From Nitrosomonas communis (GTDB taxonomy: Bacteria; Pseudomonadota; Gammaproteobacteria; Burkholderiales; Nitrosomonadaceae): 64,000 bases of DNA. The position numbers and the translations under genes are program-made. The DNA is taken from assembly GCF_001007935.1 (NCBI RefSeq), contig NZ_CP011451.1, positions 248,001 through 312,000 of the forward strand. The letters run 5' to 3'. Positions 40,349 to 53,826 of the stretch are shown piece after piece; position 1 is the stretch's first letter; each line of letters begins with the position of its first letter. The notes under the pieces are model-generated. The model ran no database searches, was not told the origin of the DNA, and worked only from the letters and a program-made list of their open reading frames with translations.

Positions 40349-42057
40349 GCTTTGTTTTGCTTACGTTTACGCCAGCCGATCAGCGCGAGCGTGCCAGCCA
40401 GCAGCAGGCCACCGCCGAGTCCGCCCAGTGAGATTTTTTCACTGTTGCTGTTCAGGTCAAGCAGACTGGTTTTGCTTCCTTCCAGTTTGTTGACGCGTTC
40501 CTGCAGGGTGAGCATTTCGCGCAGTCGGGTGTGTTCGTCCTGAATTTCGACATAGGCGCGATTCATTGGACCCCATCCTTCCGTATAGGTCCAGCCACCG
40601 GGGTTGACGTGGGCAAAGCCTACGTGCATTTTAGCAAGGTCGTTCTCAGCCATTTCGAGTACTTTGAGTTCCATCGAGGCCGGGTTGTTGCCTTTTGACC
40701 AGAACAGCTGGGTGAATTGGCCAAAGCCCGGTTTGTCAGGAGCAGGCGGGGCCGGACGGTTGGTTTTTTGTCCGGTCAGCAGGCCTTCATCGTAGAGCTT
40801 CTTGACGATGTCATGGGCTTCCTGATATTTGGCCAGGCCTTCGAGCGTGCCTTTGTCCATGAGTTCCAGGTAGGTGCGCGCAAAACGCTCGGAGTGACAT
40901 TGACTACAGGTGGCTGCCCAGGAGTCGAGTCGTTTTTCTGACCATTCGCTGGTGATGTTTTCAGCCACACCGGGTACAAACGGATAGTTGGCCCAGCGTA
41001 CTTTTCGTACCATGTTGTGCGCGTATTCGCCTTCATATTCCATGTGGCAGCTGGCACAGGTGGGGGCGCTTTGGCCGCCTTTTTCAAAGGCGTCTTTCAA
41101 GGGCACGTCCCAGTTCCATTTGTCGCCCATCATGGCGGTGACTTTGCCGTGTTTGGACATGGAGTAGGCTTCCCAGTTGTTGTGGTCTACCCCGCTGTGG
41201 CAGGTGGCGCAGGCTTCCGGTTTACGGGATTCTGCCGCAGAAAATTCATGCCGGGTATGACAGCCGTCACATTTGTTCTGGTTGTAGTGGCACATGGAGC
41301 AGCCTTCAGCCACTTCGCGCTGCGGCATAGCAGCCCAGACGGTGGTTTCGATGTTGGCTTTCCAGTCCAGTGCATGCGAGGGGCGTCCTTCCGGCCATTG
41401 TCCATTCGGGAAAATCATGGTGTCGCGTTCCGATTCACGCTCGGCAAATTCGCGCAGGTGACAGGTGCCGCAGGCGTCAGCGGTCGGCATGCGGATGTCT
41501 TTGGTGTGATCCGCTTTCTTCTTGGTGTTTATTTCGACGTGGCAGTCGATACAGCCTACTTCCTTCAGATTCTCCTTGGCACCCAGTTTACCGAGAGAAC
41601 GCAGGTTATTTTCGACTTCCTCCAGCTTTTCCTTTTTGTAATATTTTGCATCTTCCGGTTTCAGTTTACGTACTTCGTCCAGGTTAGCATGGGTGCTGCG
41701 TTTCCAGGCTTGTACCCAGACCGGTGATTCGTCGGAGTGACATTCGACGCATTCTTGACGCGTGACGACTTCCTTGACCGATGAAGGGGATTTGTAAAAG
41801 GTGGTCGGGTCCAAATACATGCTATAGGGAATCGGCTCCCAGTATTCAGCCATCGTGCCACGTCCTGCTCCCTGAGCAGGATCCTTGTAGCGCTTGACCA
41901 GCGCGTCGTAGGTCTCCTTCGGCGTTGCCTTGCTACGATCCAGATTCAGTGCCTTGTATGTCTCATCCGGCACGGTCGACAGGTTCGCATGCACTGCTCC
42001 CGCCATCATTACTCCACAGGCTATCGCTAGCCCTTTCAGCCATTTTCTGGCATCCAT
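40345..42057 (-). CDS. hao: Hydroxylamine dehydrogenase (HAO)
   Basis: HAO oxidises hydroxylamine in the periplasm, passing electrons to c554. The start is ATG 42057 ([17 protein letters not shown]), with AGGAGAGAGGA just upstream; a frame from 42090 has no such site. The product is 570 residues, as in Nitrosomonas europaea. A signal peptide ends GAVHA. Eight heme sites are visible: CVECH, CIDCH, CGTCH, CSMCH, CDGCH (probably P460), CATCH, CASCH and CSQCH. The motif [14 protein letters not shown] holds the Tyr candidates for the cross-link to heme P460. A C-terminal hydrophobic helix ([18 protein letters not shown]) with a basic tail is also typical. Confidence 0.98.
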   Translation of the reverse strand: MDARKWLKGLAIACGVMMAGAVHANLSTVPDETYKALNLDRSKATPKETYDALVKRYKDPAQGAGRGTMAEYWEPIPYSMYLDPTTFYKSPSSVKEVVTRQECVECHSDESPVWVQAWKRSTHANLDEVRKLKPEDAKYYKKEKLEEVENNLRSLGKLGAKENLKEVGCIDCHVEINTKKKADHTKDIRMPTADACGTCHLREFAERESERDTMIFPNGQWPEGRPSHALDWKANIETTVWAAMPQREVAEGCSMCHYNQNKCDGCHTRHEFSAAESRKPEACATCHSGVDHNNWEAYSMSKHGKVTAMMGDKWNWDVPLKDAFEKGGQSAPTCASCHMEYEGEYAHNMVRKVRWANYPFVPGVAENITSEWSEKRLDSWAATCSQCHSERFARTYLELMDKGTLEGLAKYQEAHDIVKKLYDEGLLTGQKTNRPAPPAPDKPGFGQFTQLFWSKGNNPASMELKVLEMAENDLAKMHVGFAHVNPGGWTYTEGWGPMNRAYVEIQDEHTRLREMLTLQERVNKLEGSKTSLLDLNSNSEKISLGGLGGGLLLAGTLALIGWRKRKQNKA

Positions 42058-42801
42058 TCCTCTCTCCTTCTTTCTTATGTTGTTATCCATTCATGCCCAT
42101 CTAAAAATGCCTATCCATTTCTTCCGATAGCTTGAGCATAAAGTCAATACTAACCCATACTTCTTTTTCTTTACTTGTAACTCCCAAGCCTACTTCTTTG
42201 ACCATATCTGTGTCAAGGATTTTGAAATATGAATTATTCTTCTTACGTAATATTAAGATGAATTTTATGGTTGGAAGATATGATCAGTATTTTTTATTAA
42301 TCAAGATTTCATGGTTAAGCTATGGATTAGATTAAGCTAACGAATTAAGGGTACCTCTAAAAATTCAGAGCTTTAAACAAGACAAAGCGAAAACAAAAAT
42401 TTTAATGCAGCATACGATGGATCTATGAGGAAATATTTTTATGAACAACGCTATATTGTGACGAAATATCGATTTCTAGAGGTGTCTTTAATTGGGTAGT
42501 GTGTAATACCTAACTAAAATCGTCTGATTCCTAGCTGAATGCACATGAAAATCCATATCTCTGCTTAAACCTAAAACAGTAGCCGTCCATTTGGTTGAAA
42601 AATAACTATATGATATATAGAGGCATTCTTGAAATTTTCTTATTCACCAGAAGAGTGAAACTATTACAAAATGCCTCATATATCGCTCCAGGTACGAATA
42701 CAATGCTGCTCTTCGTTGCAAAGGATATTCTCTGCAGCTTGATAGTACTTTCCTCGTACTTGGCACCCTTTACTTACCGACCGCGATTTTTAGTTCAAAT
42801 G
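42058..42801. promoter_or_regulatory. Gene-free region upstream of hao
   Basis: About 740 bases without a supported gene between rpoC and hao. It should contain the hao promoter near its left side and the end of the rpoC transcript on the right. A short element with inverted ends lies at 42349-42487. Confidence 0.45.
42349..42487. repeat. Possible MITE or IS-derived remnant
   Basis: The segment begins GGGTACCTCTAAAAATTC and ends ATCGATTTCTAGAGGTGTCT; ACCTCTA and TAGAGGT are inverted at the two ends, with flanking similarity AAAT/ATTT. It is about 140 bp and has no coding capacity. Ends of the GG.ACCTCTA type occur in IS5-like elements, but this assignment is from memory. Confidence 0.4.
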
Positions 42802-45800
42802 CTATTTGAAAGAGACGTCATTATTAGCAGTTATAGATTCACTATCTGTTTCTTCCGCAACTTTTTGAGGTAAATGACTGTTTATATTAGCCATTGATTG
42901 CTGTCTTTGCTTTTTACGGATATTATGAAACGATAACCCTGTTCCTGCAGGAATTAATCTTCCTACAATAACATTTTCTTTTAATCCGCGCAGATCATCT
43001 CTTTTTCCCATGATTGCTGCTTCTGTAAGAACACGGGTTGTCTCTTGAAAAGAAGCAGCAGAGATAAATGAATCTGTTGAGAGCGATGCTTTAGTAATGC
43101 CTAGTAACATGTATTCATATGTTGCAGGAGTTTTATTTTCAGCAAGCAGTTTCTCATTTTCTGCTAGCACATCAGCTCGCTCAACTTGTTCGCCAGGAAT
43201 GAAAGATGAATCTGCTGCATCAATAATTTGTACACGACGCAACATTTGGCGAACAATCACTTCAATATGCTTATCATTTATCCTTACGCCCTGTAAACGG
43301 TAAACATCTTGTACCTCATCAGTAATATACCGGGCTAATGCCTCTACCCCCTGAAGACGTAATATATCTTGTGGATCAGCAGGACCATCAACAATCGTCT
43401 CACCTTTATTTACAACTTGGCCATCATGCGCCATAACATGCTTATCTTTTGGAATTAGATATTCATGTGCAATATTATCAAGATCAGTGATGACGAGGCG
43501 TTGCTTTCCTTTAGTATCTTTACCAAAAGATACTGTACCAGTAACTTCCGCTAATAAACCTGCATCTTTAGGCGATCTGGCTTCAAATAATTCAGCCACA
43601 CGCGGCAAGCCACCCGTAATATCACGGGTTTTTGAAGTTTCCTGCGGAATACGAGCTAATACCTCTCCAACACTTACTTGCTGTCCATCCCGTACAGAAA
43701 TAATGGAGCCAATTTGGAATGTGATACTAACTGGCAAATCACTACCCACAATTTTAATTTCTTTTTCTTCTTCATCCAAAAATTTAACCAATGGACGCAA
43801 TCCCTTAGTTTGTGTAGCGCTACGACGCTTGGGATCTATGACAACAAGTGTAGATAAACCTGTTATATCATCAATTTGTTTTGCTACTGTCACACCTTCT
43901 TCAACATTTTCAAAACGTACCTTGCCACTATATTCTGCGATAATAGGACGTGTATGGGGATCCCATGTTGTTAATACTTTGCCCACTTTTACTACTTCAC
44001 CATCATGCACGAGTAATGTTGCACCATAAGGTACTTTATGGCGTTCTCGCTCACGTCCATTTTCGTCATAAACAACCACTTCTCCACTGCGAGAGATGAC
44101 TATCAATTCACCGCGAGCATTTTTTACATATCGCATCGTAGGAGAATAATGAATCACGCCATTTGATTTACTCTCAACCTGACTCACCACTACTGTTCTT
44201 GAAGCAGCGCCCCCGATATGGAATGTTCGCATGGTCAATTGTGTCCCAGGTTCGCCAATAGATTGTGCAGCAATCACACCAACTGCCTCACCAACATCTA
44301 CTGCGGTCCCTCGGCCTAAATCGCGTCCATAACACTTGACACATAACCCGTACCGAGTTGCACACGTAAGCGGGGTACGTACTTTAACCTCATCAATTCC
44401 ATATAATTCAATTTTTTCAACAGTCTCTTCATCAAGTAAAATGCCTGCAGGATAAATAATCTCCTGGTTTTCTGGATTAACGATGTCTTGCGAAGTTACT
44501 CGGCCGAGTATGCGCTCACGTAACGCCTCAATAACCTCACCACCTTCAATCAGCGCTTTCACTACAACACCATTATCTGTGCCGCAATCCTCTTCAGTAA
44601 TCACTAAATCCTGAGTAACATCCACCAAACGACGAGTAAGATAGCCAGAATTAGCCGTTTTCAAAGCTGTATCAGCAAGTCCTTTACGTGCGCCATGAGT
44701 AGAAATAAAATATTGCAGTACATTCAGCCCTTCACGGAAATTTGCTGTAATAGGTGTCTCAATGATAGAACCATCAGGCTTAGCCATTAATCCACGCATG
44801 CCCGAAAGTTGCCGAATCTGAGCTGCCGAGCCGCGCGCACCTGAATCGGCCATCATGTAAATTGAATTAAATGATTCCTGCATTATCGGTTTGCCATTTT
44901 CATCTTGTTTTACCATTCCTGCTAAGGGATCATATACCGGTTCTACACTTAATTGATCCATCATCGCTTTAGCAACCTGATCACCGGCACGTCCCCAAAT
45001 ATCCACTACTTTGTTATAGCGCTCGCCCTGGGTCACTAAACCTGAAGTATATTGAGCCGCTATTTCCTGTACTTCCTTCTCCGCAATTTTTATGATGTCA
45101 TTTTTTTGAACAGGTGTAAGCAAATCATCCGCACAAATAGAGATACCACCTCGCGTTGCATAGGAAAAACCTGAATACATGAGTTTATCTGCGAAAATAA
45201 CTGTTTCACGTAAACCGCATAAACGAAAGCATGTATTGATCAGCTTTGAAATTTCCTTTTTCTTGAGTACCTTATTGATCACAGAAAAAGGAAGTCCATC
45301 TGGCAAGATTTCCGATAATAACGCGCGACCTACAGTTGTTTCATAGCGTGTAATTTTTTCTACTTGTTCTACTTGTTCTCCTTCTTCCTTCCTCTTTTCA
45401 ACTTCCTTTATTCTTACTACCACTTTGGCATTAAGCTCAACAACGTGATTTTCATACGCGCGTGATACCTCCGCAACATCCGGAAAAAACATACCCTCAC
45501 CGCGCGCATTAACCTTTTCCCGAGTCATATAATACAACCCGAGCACGATGTCTTGTGAAGGTACGATGATAGGATCGCCGTTAGCAGGAGACAAAATATT
45601 ATTAGTTGACATCATCAAGGTACGGCATTCCATTTGCGCCTCAAGAGATAATGGAACATGTACGGCCATCTGGTCTCCATCAAAGTCCGCATTAAAAGCT
45701 GCACAAACAAGAGGATGTAGCTGAATTGCTTTGCCTTCAATTAACACCGGCTCAAACGCCTGAATACCCAATCGATGAAGTGTTGGCGCTCGGTTTAACA

Positions 45801-47064
45801 TTACCGGATGCTCTCGGATAACCTCTTCCAGAATATCCCACACGACTGGACTCTCATTTTCCACTTCTCGCTTGGCTGCCTTAATAGTGCTGGCAATACC
45901 CATAGATTCTAACTTATTGAAAATAAACGGCTTAAATAGCTCAAGCGCCATTTTTTTCGGTAAGCCACATTGATGTAACTTAAGCTGAGGACCCACCACA
46001 ATGACTGATCGCCCAGAATAGTCGACGCGCTTACCCAGTAGATTCTGGCGGAAACGTCCTCCCTTGCCTTTAATCATATCGGCGAGAGACTTTAATGGCC
46101 GTTTATTGGCTCCTGTCATTGCCTTGCCACGACGCCCATTATCAAGAAGTGAATCGACTGACTCTTGTAACATACGTTTTTCATTACGCACGATAATTTC
46201 CGGCGCTCGAAGTTCGAGCAGACGTTTTAGTCGATTATTCCGGTTAATAACACGACGGTATAAGTCATTTAAATCAGAGGTTGCGAAACGCCCTCCATCT
46301 AATGGCACAAGCGGCCTCAGTTCTGGTGGCAGTACTGGCAGTACCGTTAACACCATCCATTCTGGTTTTATACCTGATCTATTAAATGCTTCCAGTACTT
46401 TTAAACGTTTAGCTATTTTTTTTAGCTTAGTTTCAGACCCTGTACTCTGCATTTCGCGACGGAGAGAATCAATTTCTGCAACAATATCCAATTTATTCAA
46501 CAGATCTCGTATACCTTCTGCACCAATCCCTGCAGAAAAATCATCTCCATATTCTTCCGTTTTATTGAGATAATCGTCTTCAGTCAGCAACTGACAGTCA
46601 ACAAGGGGGGTCATGCCTGGATCAGTTACTACATAAGCTTCAAAATAGAGCACACGCTCAATGTCTCGTAATGTCATGTCTAATACCAGTCCCAAACGGG
46701 AAGGTAATGACTTCAGAAACCAGATATGCGCTACGGGAGAGGCTAATTCAATATGCCCCATACGCTCGCGCCGAACCTTAGATAAGGTCACCTCTACGCC
46801 ACATTTTTCACAAATCACGCCACGATGTTTTAAGCGTTTATATTTTCCACACAGACATTCGTAGTCTTTTACTGGACCAAAAATCTTGGCACAGAATAAC
46901 CCATCCCTTTCTGGTTTAAAGGTACGATAGTTTATCGTTTCAGGTTTTTTTACTTCACCGTATGACCAAGAACGTATTTTTTCTGGAGAGGAAAGACCAA
47001 TTTTAATTGAATCAAACTCTTCTTTCTGAGTAACTTGTTTAAATAAATCAAGCAACGCTTTCAT
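42802..47064 (-). CDS. rpoC: RNA polymerase beta' subunit
   Basis: 1420 residues, ATG 47064. The zinc site [20 protein letters not shown] is near the N-terminus; the catalytic [12 protein letters not shown] is at about 463. A second zinc site is CGTDNG...[17 protein letters not shown]. The trigger-loop region [18 protein letters not shown] follows, and the C-terminus ends [12 protein letters not shown]. It follows rpoB by 52 bases. Confidence 0.99.
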   Translation of the reverse strand: MKALLDLFKQVTQKEEFDSIKIGLSSPEKIRSWSYGEVKKPETINYRTFKPERDGLFCAKIFGPVKDYECLCGKYKRLKHRGVICEKCGVEVTLSKVRRERMGHIELASPVAHIWFLKSLPSRLGLVLDMTLRDIERVLYFEAYVVTDPGMTPLVDCQLLTEDDYLNKTEEYGDDFSAGIGAEGIRDLLNKLDIVAEIDSLRREMQSTGSETKLKKIAKRLKVLEAFNRSGIKPEWMVLTVLPVLPPELRPLVPLDGGRFATSDLNDLYRRVINRNNRLKRLLELRAPEIIVRNEKRMLQESVDSLLDNGRRGKAMTGANKRPLKSLADMIKGKGGRFRQNLLGKRVDYSGRSVIVVGPQLKLHQCGLPKKMALELFKPFIFNKLESMGIASTIKAAKREVENESPVVWDILEEVIREHPVMLNRAPTLHRLGIQAFEPVLIEGKAIQLHPLVCAAFNADFDGDQMAVHVPLSLEAQMECRTLMMSTNNILSPANGDPIIVPSQDIVLGLYYMTREKVNARGEGMFFPDVAEVSRAYENHVVELNAKVVVRIKEVEKRKEEGEQVEQVEKITRYETTVGRALLSEILPDGLPFSVINKVLKKKEISKLINTCFRLCGLRETVIFADKLMYSGFSYATRGGISICADDLLTPVQKNDIIKIAEKEVQEIAAQYTSGLVTQGERYNKVVDIWGRAGDQVAKAMMDQLSVEPVYDPLAGMVKQDENGKPIMQESFNSIYMMADSGARGSAAQIRQLSGMRGLMAKPDGSIIETPITANFREGLNVLQYFISTHGARKGLADTALKTANSGYLTRRLVDVTQDLVITEEDCGTDNGVVVKALIEGGEVIEALRERILGRVTSQDIVNPENQEIIYPAGILLDEETVEKIELYGIDEVKVRTPLTCATRYGLCVKCYGRDLGRGTAVDVGEAVGVIAAQSIGEPGTQLTMRTFHIGGAASRTVVVSQVESKSNGVIHYSPTMRYVKNARGELIVISRSGEVVVYDENGRERERHKVPYGATLLVHDGEVVKVGKVLTTWDPHTRPIIAEYSGKVRFENVEEGVTVAKQIDDITGLSTLVVIDPKRRSATQTKGLRPLVKFLDEEEKEIKIVGSDLPVSITFQIGSIISVRDGQQVSVGEVLARIPQETSKTRDITGGLPRVAELFEARSPKDAGLLAEVTGTVSFGKDTKGKQRLVITDLDNIAHEYLIPKDKHVMAHDGQVVNKGETIVDGPADPQDILRLQGVEALARYITDEVQDVYRLQGVRINDKHIEVIVRQMLRRVQIIDAADSSFIPGEQVERADVLAENEKLLAENKTPATYEYMLLGITKASLSTDSFISAASFQETTRVLTEAAIMGKRDDLRGLKENVIVGRLIPAGTGLSFHNIRKKQRQQSMANINSHLPQKVAEETDSESITANNDVSFK

Positions 47065-47116
47065 TTGTCACTCCTAATAATCTATCGGTCGGCATAAAAT
47101 ATCTTCAACTAAGGTT

Positions 47117-50100
47117 TCAATGTTGTTCCAAATCAACATCCAACCCCAGCGATCGAATTTCTTTCACCAATACATTAAATGATTCCGGCATTCCCGCATC
47201 TATTTTGTGATCTCCCTTGACAATACTTTCATATACCTTGGTACGTCCATTCACATCATCTGACTTAACGGTCAACATTTCCTGCAAGGTATAGGCAGCT
47301 CCGTATGCTTCTAGCGCCCATACCTCCATTTCACCAAAACGTTGGCCGCCAAATTGAGCTTTGCCGCCAAGCGGTTGTTGCGTCACTAAGCTATAGGGAC
47401 CCGTAGAACGAGCATGCATTTTGTCATCCACTAGATGGTGAAGCTTAAGCACATGCATATAACCTACGGTAACAGGTCGATCGAAAGCAGCACCTGTTCT
47501 ACCATCATAAAGAGTTATCTGCCCTGATCGGGGCAAACCAGCTAATTCAAGCATATCCTTTATTTCAGTTTCTGTTGCACCATCAAAAACAGGCGTCGCA
47601 AAGGGTACGCCATCAACTAAATTTTTTGCGAGCTCTAATATTTCTTCGTCATTTAATGAATTAATTTCTTCTCTCTTACCGCTGCTGTTATAGATTTTAT
47701 CGAGAAGCGCTCTGAGCTCGGTAATTTCTCTCTGCTCACGCAACATCTCATTAATTTTCTTACCCATTCCTTTTGACGCCCATCCTAAATGAACTTCCAA
47801 TATCTGTCCTACATTCATACGCGATGGCACGCCTAAAGGATTCAATACGATATCAACAGGAGTACCATCGGCCATATAAGGCATATCTTCTACAGGCACA
47901 ATTCTTGAAATGACACCTTTATTTCCATGACGGCCCGCCATTTTATCTCCAGGCTGTAGACGCCTTTTAACGGCAACATAAACTTTGACCATTTTCTGGA
48001 CACCTGGTGGCAATTCATCCCCTTGTGTAAGTTTTTTTCTTTTTTCCTCAAGAGCACTATCAAACATTTTCTGCATTTGTGCCGTGCTGTCTTTTATCTG
48101 CTCTAACTGTATGCTGGTATCTTCATCAGCCAAGCGGATATCAAACCAATAGTGTGGATCAATACTTTTCAGATATTCTTTCGTGATTAACGTCCCTTTA
48201 GCAAGCTTCTTAGGACCACCGGTTGCTGTTTTGCCGATAAGTAAACGCTCTATGCGCATAAATGCATCTGTTTCCACTATGCGCATCTGGTCAGCCAGAT
48301 CTTTTTTATAGCGAGCCAATTCATCATCGATAATTTTCTTAGAACGCTTGTCGCGTTCTACCCCCTCTCGGGTAAATACTTGCACATCAATCACGGTACC
48401 GGATATCCCGGAAGGTACGCGCAAAGAAGTATCTTTAACATCAGAAGCTTTTTCACCAAAAATGGCTCGTAATAACTTCTCCTCTGGGGTTAATTGCGTT
48501 TCACCTTTCGGAGTAACTTTACCCACCAATACATCACCTGCTTCAACTTCAGCACCGATATAAACAATCCCGGATTCATCCAGGCGTGCGAGTTGACGCT
48601 CAGATAAATTGGGAATATCAGCAGTAATTTCTTCTGTACCCAGCTTAGTATCACGACTTACTATTGATAATTCCTCAATGTGAATGGAGGTAAAACGAGC
48701 ATCAGATACGACATGCTCAGAGATAAGAATGGAATCCTCAAAGTTATATCCATTCCATGGCATAAAAGCCACCAACATATTTTGCCCTAATGCAAGTTCG
48801 CCCAAGTCAGTCGATGCACCATCGGCGATGACATCGTCGCGCGCCAGAATATCACCTACTTTCACTAATGGGCGTTGATTAATATTGGTATTCTGATTTG
48901 AACGGGTATATTTAATCAAATTATAAATATCTACACCCACCTCTCCTGGACGTGTTTCAATATCATGCACGCGCACTACGATACGGCTTGCATCTACATA
49001 ATCCACGACTCCTCCACGCACTGCTCTCACAGCGGTACCAGAATGAACTGCCACAACCCGTTCTATTCCAGTCCCAACAAATGGTTTCTCCGCACGTAAA
49101 CAAGGAACAGCTTGTCGCTGCATATTAGAACCCATCAAAGCACGGTTGGCATCATCATGCTCTAAAAAAGGAATCAACGAAGCGGCAACGGAAACAATCT
49201 GAGCTGGCGCAACATCTACATACTCGATTTGATCTTTAGGCGCCAATGTGAATTCATTCTTTTGACGACATGAAACGATTTCATCTACAAACTTTCCTTC
49301 TGAATCAAGCCTTGCATTCGCTTGAGCAATCATATATTGACTTTCTTCAATAGCAGAAAGATAAACGATCTCGTCAGTTACTTTCCCATCTATTACTTTT
49401 CTATAGGGTGTTTCAATAAATCCATATTCATTAGTTTGTGCATAAAGTGCCAGCGAATTAATCAGACCGATATTGGGCCCTTCCGGCGTCTCAATAGGAC
49501 AGACACGTCCATAGTGAGTTGGATGGACATCGCGTACTTCAAAACCTGCTCGTTCACGTGTTAAACCACCTGGCCCCAATGCAGAAATACGTCTTTTATG
49601 CGTAATCTCTGATAAAGGGTTCGTTTGATCCATAAATTGGGATAATTGACTAGAGCCAAAAAATTCACGCGCTGCAGCCGATACCGGTTTAGCATTGATT
49701 AAATCATGAGGCATAAGATTCTCTGATTCTGCCTGACTAAGCCGTTCTTTAACCGCCCTTTCCACTCGCGCCAATCCAGCTCGGAACTGATTCTCAGCTA
49801 ATTCTCCAACTGAACGAACACGACGATTCCCCAAATGATCAATATCATCTATCTCTCCACGACCATTGCGTAACTCCACCAATATTTTGATCACATCGAT
49901 AATATCAGAATTAGATAAGGTAGAAGAACCTGTCAGCTCTGAGCGCCCAACACGGCGATTGAACTTCATGCGCCCCACTACTGACAAATCATAGCGCTCG
50001 GGTGAATAGAATAATCCGTTAAACAAAGCAGTAACAGCTTCCTCAGTAGGAGGTTCGCCAGGACGCATCATCCGATAAATTGCCACTTGAGCTGCAGTCT

Positions 50101-51190
50101 GATCAATGGTTTCATCTATTCTCAATGTCTGCGAAATAAAAGAACCGTAATTAAGATCATTCACATACAGCGTACTAATTTGCTCAATTCCAGCTCGTCT
50201 TATTTTCTCAAGTATAGCTTCTGTAATTTCGTCGTTAGCCAGCGCTATAATTTCACCGGTTTCCTTATCTATAATATTTAGTGCCAGGATTTTTCCAATC
50301 AAAAACTCTTCTGGAATCGCGATCTGTTTTATACCAGTTTGCAATAATTCTCGAACATGTTTTGCTGTTATACGTTTATCTTTTTGAGCAATTACTTTAC
50401 CTTTATCATCAGTAATATCAAAACTTGCTACTTCACCCCGCAAACGTTCAGGCACTAAATCAAATAAAATTTCATTTTTAGAAAAATAAAAATGATCAAA
50501 TACAAAGAAATCAGCGAGAATTTGTTCCGGCGTACAGCCCATTGCTTTTAATAAAGTTGTCACCGGCATTTTGCGGCGGCGGTCAATGCGAAAATAGACA
50601 TAATCTTTGGGATCAAACTCGAAATCAAGCCATGAGCCTCGATAAGGAATAATCCGTGCAGAAAAAAGCAGCTTACCTGACGAATGCGTTTTTCCACGAT
50701 CATGCTCGAAAAACACACCCGGAGAACGGTGCAGCTGAGAAACAATTACTCGCTCCGTTCCATTAATAATAAATGAGCCAGTGTCTGTCATGAGCGGGAT
50801 CTCTCCCATGTATACTTCTTGCTCCTTAACTTCTTTTACTGTCGGTTTAGAAATTTCTTTATCTAAAAGCGTCAAGCGTACTCTGGCGCGTAAAGGAGAT
50901 GCATAAGTCAAGCCTCGTTGCTGGCATTCCTTAACATCAAATACAGGTGTCCCAAGAGAATAGCTAATAAAATCAATGCGAGCATTTTTCGAATGACTCT
51001 CAATTGGAAAAATTGAATTAAACGCTGCCTGCAACCCTTGATTAGTACGCTTATTAGGCGCTACTTTCTCTTGCAAAAAAGCTGCGTATGATTCAAGTTG
51101 AGTGGCGAGAAGAAAAGGGATTGGTAAGACGCTGGCACGTTTAGCAAAACTTTTTCGAATGCGTTTTTTCTCAGTGAACGAATAGTTCAT
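47117..51190 (-). CDS. rpoB: RNA polymerase beta subunit
   Basis: 1357 residues from ATG 51190 ([19 protein letters not shown]), GGAG seven bases upstream; the TTG one codon earlier is not needed. The rifampicin-region signature [23 protein letters not shown] is of wild-type form. The C-terminal part includes [20 protein letters not shown] and [20 protein letters not shown]. It is separated from rplL by 166 bases containing an attenuator-like hairpin. Confidence 0.99.
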   Translation of the reverse strand: MNYSFTEKKRIRKSFAKRASVLPIPFLLATQLESYAAFLQEKVAPNKRTNQGLQAAFNSIFPIESHSKNARIDFISYSLGTPVFDVKECQQRGLTYASPLRARVRLTLLDKEISKPTVKEVKEQEVYMGEIPLMTDTGSFIINGTERVIVSQLHRSPGVFFEHDRGKTHSSGKLLFSARIIPYRGSWLDFEFDPKDYVYFRIDRRRKMPVTTLLKAMGCTPEQILADFFVFDHFYFSKNEILFDLVPERLRGEVASFDITDDKGKVIAQKDKRITAKHVRELLQTGIKQIAIPEEFLIGKILALNIIDKETGEIIALANDEITEAILEKIRRAGIEQISTLYVNDLNYGSFISQTLRIDETIDQTAAQVAIYRMMRPGEPPTEEAVTALFNGLFYSPERYDLSVVGRMKFNRRVGRSELTGSSTLSNSDIIDVIKILVELRNGRGEIDDIDHLGNRRVRSVGELAENQFRAGLARVERAVKERLSQAESENLMPHDLINAKPVSAAAREFFGSSQLSQFMDQTNPLSEITHKRRISALGPGGLTRERAGFEVRDVHPTHYGRVCPIETPEGPNIGLINSLALYAQTNEYGFIETPYRKVIDGKVTDEIVYLSAIEESQYMIAQANARLDSEGKFVDEIVSCRQKNEFTLAPKDQIEYVDVAPAQIVSVAASLIPFLEHDDANRALMGSNMQRQAVPCLRAEKPFVGTGIERVVAVHSGTAVRAVRGGVVDYVDASRIVVRVHDIETRPGEVGVDIYNLIKYTRSNQNTNINQRPLVKVGDILARDDVIADGASTDLGELALGQNMLVAFMPWNGYNFEDSILISEHVVSDARFTSIHIEELSIVSRDTKLGTEEITADIPNLSERQLARLDESGIVYIGAEVEAGDVLVGKVTPKGETQLTPEEKLLRAIFGEKASDVKDTSLRVPSGISGTVIDVQVFTREGVERDKRSKKIIDDELARYKKDLADQMRIVETDAFMRIERLLIGKTATGGPKKLAKGTLITKEYLKSIDPHYWFDIRLADEDTSIQLEQIKDSTAQMQKMFDSALEEKRKKLTQGDELPPGVQKMVKVYVAVKRRLQPGDKMAGRHGNKGVISRIVPVEDMPYMADGTPVDIVLNPLGVPSRMNVGQILEVHLGWASKGMGKKINEMLREQREITELRALLDKIYNSSGKREEINSLNDEEILELAKNLVDGVPFATPVFDGATETEIKDMLELAGLPRSGQITLYDGRTGAAFDRPVTVGYMHVLKLHHLVDDKMHARSTGPYSLVTQQPLGGKAQFGGQRFGEMEVWALEAYGAAYTLQEMLTVKSDDVNGRTKVYESIVKGDHKIDAGMPESFNVLVKEIRSLGLDVDLEQH

Positions 51191-51306
51191 CAATTTTCTC
51201 CAGGCGCAGAATAATGAGGATTAAATAATTATATTTATCCAAATAGTCATTTACTGGCTGCCACAGTAAATGCTCGGCAAAACATCAAATCATCAAAGAA
51301 AGCAAA

Positions 51307-51335
51307 GGCCGGCAGTCTTTTTACTTCTGCCAGCC
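51307..51335 (-). terminator. Attenuator-like hairpin between rplL and rpoB
   Basis: On the minus strand GGCTGGCAG pairs with CTGCCGGCC (one mismatch) around an 11-nt loop, followed by TTTGCTTTCTTTG. It lies 22 bases after the rplL stop. A partial terminator at this place lowers rpoBC transcription relative to the ribosomal protein genes in other proteobacteria. Confidence 0.75.
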
Positions 51336-51356
51336 AATACTTTCATAACAGCAATA

Positions 51357-51737
51357 TTATTTAACTTCGCAAGCAGCTCCTGCTTCAATAAGTTGTTTCT
51401 GAATTCCTTCTGCATCAGCTTTGGAAATTCCTTCTTTTACTGCTTTTGGAGCGCCATCAACCAGATCTTTCGCTTCCTTTAACCCAAGACCTGTTATTGC
51501 CCGAACGACTTTAATTACATTTACTTTATTATCTCCTGCAGAGGTTAGTACGACAGAAAATTCAGTTTGCTCTTCTGCTGCCGGAGCTGCTGCTGCAGCA
51601 GCAGGTGCAGCAACGGCAACAGTAGCCGCTGCAGCGGAGACTCCAAACTTTTCTTCCATATTCTTAATTAACTCAGACAGCTCTAATACAGTCATATTAG
51701 CAATTGCGTCTAAAATTTCTTCTTTGGCCACAGCCAT
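51357..51737 (-). CDS. rplL: Ribosomal protein L7/L12
   Basis: 126 residues: an N-terminal dimerisation domain ([20 protein letters not shown]), an Ala-rich hinge ([19 protein letters not shown]) and the C-terminal factor-binding domain ([20 protein letters not shown]). It binds L10 in the ribosomal stalk. It lies 77 bases after rplJ. Confidence 0.98.
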   Translation of the reverse strand: MAVAKEEILDAIANMTVLELSELIKNMEEKFGVSAAAATVAVAAPAAAAAAPAAEEQTEFSVVLTSAGDNKVNVIKVVRAITGLGLKEAKDLVDGAPKAVKEGISKADAEGIQKQLIEAGAACEVK

Positions 51738-51814
51738 TTCTTTCTCCTAACAATAAATAAAATACTGATTAATTCTAAAGATGCGCAAAAATTTGCTTTC
51801 TAAAGCTGAATAGA

Positions 51815-52330
51815 TCATTTATGATCACGTATAGCAGCTAATCCACGCACAAAACTGGTAGGCACTTCATTAAGCGTTCTCACAAATTTAGCTATAGGTG
51901 CTTGCAGCGTTCCCATCAGTCTCGATAACAGTTCTTCTCTACTCGGTAAGCTGGCTAAGGCCGCAACTTCTTTGTTAGACAAGACAGTGCCAGTTATTGC
52001 TCCAGCTTTAATAACAAATTTATCATTATTTTTTGCGAACTCATGAAGTACTTTGGCCGTAGTCACCGGATCACGACCAATACCATATACCAAAGGACCA
52101 ACCATTTGATCAGCAAGAGTAGAATAGGGCGTATTCTTCACTGCACGGCGTACAAATGAATTTTTAACTACGCGAAAATATATTCCACTCTCACGTGTTT
52201 TAGCCCGTAATTGGGTAAATTTACTCACTTCCAATCCACGGTACTCAGCCAATATAATCGCCTGCGCGTCAGCTATTTGCGCACCAACTTCTGCTATTAT
52301 TGCTTTTTTCTGTTCAAGATTAAGACTCAA
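51815..52330 (-). CDS. rplJ: Ribosomal protein L10
   Basis: 171 residues. A TTG start at 52330, with GGAG eight bases upstream, is the only good initiation codon ([19 protein letters not shown]). [20 protein letters not shown] is a family signature. It anchors L7/L12 to the ribosome and in other bacteria represses the rplJL mRNA by binding its leader. Confidence 0.96.
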   Translation of the reverse strand: MSLNLEQKKAIIAEVGAQIADAQAIILAEYRGLEVSKFTQLRAKTRESGIYFRVVKNSFVRRAVKNTPYSTLADQMVGPLVYGIGRDPVTTAKVLHEFAKNNDKFVIKAGAITGTVLSNKEVAALASLPSREELLSRLMGTLQAPIAKFVRTLNEVPTSFVRGLAAIRDHK

Positions 52331-52551
52331 GATACATTCTCCACGTTAAACTCTGGAGTTATATCGGAAAAATCACGATATCTTCCATACTAAAAAGCGG
52401 CGATCTATATTCAGGAGAAAAATAAATCCTGTTCTGGATACGCCATCTGCGTTGGGCACCATTCGATAAATTCATGATAATTAAGTCTCAGTTTGCAAAT
52501 TTGATCCTCTTTATTTAAAGCGAACATGAAACCCCAACGGTCTTTGATAAC

Positions 52552-52574
52552 CTATTGACTATAAAAGTCAATAG
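52552..52574 (-). promoter_or_regulatory. Stem-loop in the leader between rplA and rplJ
   Basis: CTATTGACT and AGTCAATAG form a perfect 9-bp stem around a 5-nt loop, 16 bases beyond the rplA stop. It has no T run. It may be an RNA processing site or part of the L10 leader structure. Confidence 0.45.
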
Positions 52575-52589
52575 CCCAAAGTCTGTAAA

Positions 52590-53285
52590 TCAATACTCTA
52601 CACCGGATTGATCGACTCTTACCCCCACGCCCATGGTACTGGAAAGAGTCATTCGTCTTAGATACACACCTTTAGATGTAGGTGGTTTAGATTTATTTAG
52701 CGCATCTACTAACGCCAAAATATTTTTCTTAAGCGCATCAGGCTCAAATGATGCCCTGCCGATTGTACAATGCACAATACCGGCTTTATCTGCTCGAAAC
52801 TGTACTTGTCCTGCTTTGGCATTCCGCACAGCAGCTGAAACATCCGGTGTTACCGTACCTACTTTTGGATTGGGCATGAGTCCTCGCGGCCCCAGGATTT
52901 GGCCTAATTGACCAACAATACGCATCGCATCTGGACTTGCAATAGCGACATCAAAGTTAATCTCGCCTGCCTTAACTCTTTCTGCAAGATCCTCAAAACC
53001 GACAATATCTGCACCCGCATCAAGCGCTTCTTTAGCTTTATCACCTTGGACAAAAACAGCAACACGCACCACTTTACCTGTGCCTGCCGGTAAAACTACT
53101 GATCCACGTACCGCTTGATCTGATTTTCTTGCATCTATCCCCAAATTGATGGCAACATCAACCGATTCATCAAATTTTGCAGTTGCAGTTTCTTTTATAA
53201 GTGTAATGGCTTCTGCTAGCGAGTAGGATTTATTACGATCTATCCTTTTGTTTATCAACGTATATCGTTTAGAAACATGTGCCAT
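52590..53285 (-). CDS. rplA: Ribosomal protein L1
   Basis: 231 residues from ATG 53285 ([20 protein letters not shown]), one base after the rplK stop; the longer frame to 53333 lies inside rpl[21 protein letters not shown] is the L1 signature. It binds 23S rRNA and autoregulates the rplKA operon in other bacteria. Confidence 0.98.
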   Translation of the reverse strand: MAHVSKRYTLINKRIDRNKSYSLAEAITLIKETATAKFDESVDVAINLGIDARKSDQAVRGSVVLPAGTGKVVRVAVFVQGDKAKEALDAGADIVGFEDLAERVKAGEINFDVAIASPDAMRIVGQLGQILGPRGLMPNPKVGTVTPDVSAAVRNAKAGQVQFRADKAGIVHCTIGRASFEPDALKKNILALVDALNKSKPPTSKGVYLRRMTLSSTMGVGVRVDQSGVEY

Positions 53286-53286
53286 T

Positions 53287-53718
53287 TTATAATCCCTCCA
53301 CTTCCACACCCATGCTTCTTGCACTACCAGCAATAGACTTAACTGCAGCGTCCATATTTGCTGCAGTTAAATCCGGCATTTTTAATTTAGCTATTTCTTC
53401 CGCTTGATCACGACTTAATTTCCCTACTTTATCAACGTGTGGCTTAGCACTTCCTTTACTTATCCCTGCCGCCTTTTTAATTAATACCGTGGCAGGTGTT
53501 GTTTTCATAACGAATGTAAAGCTTTTGTCCGCATAAGCCGTAATAATGACCGGGACAGGCAAACCCGGCTCCATTTTCTGTGTGGCTGCGTTAAATGCTT
53601 TACAAAATTCCATAATGTTAAGTTGACGCTGCCCAAGAGCTGGGCCAATAGGGGGGCTTGGATTAGCTTTTCCAGCCGGTATTTGTAACTTGATATAGCC
53701 GATAATCTTTTTTGCCAA
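53287..53718 (-). CDS. rplK: Ribosomal protein L11
   Basis: 143 residues, starting [20 protein letters not shown], with [20 protein letters not shown] and the C-terminal [15 protein letters not shown]. It is part of the GTPase-associated centre of the ribosome. It follows nusG by 108 bases. Confidence 0.98.
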   Translation of the reverse strand: MAKKIIGYIKLQIPAGKANPSPPIGPALGQRQLNIMEFCKAFNAATQKMEPGLPVPVIITAYADKSFTFVMKTTPATVLIKKAAGISKGSAKPHVDKVGKLSRDQAEEIAKLKMPDLTAANMDAAVKSIAGSARSMGVEVEGL

Positions 53719-53826
53719 AATTATTCTCCTTTTTGGGTTTTATCGAATGCTTACAACATTCTCCCCGATGTCGTACAAAACAATAACCACTTCTATTTTC
53801 TAAATTTAGCTATATTTTATGAGAAA

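Noticed and set aside
41017-41727. Long + strand frame (236 codons) within hao
   Set aside because: It is a shadow of the heme-rich HAO frame, with repetitive composition caused by antisense Cys-His motifs; there is no ribosome binding site.
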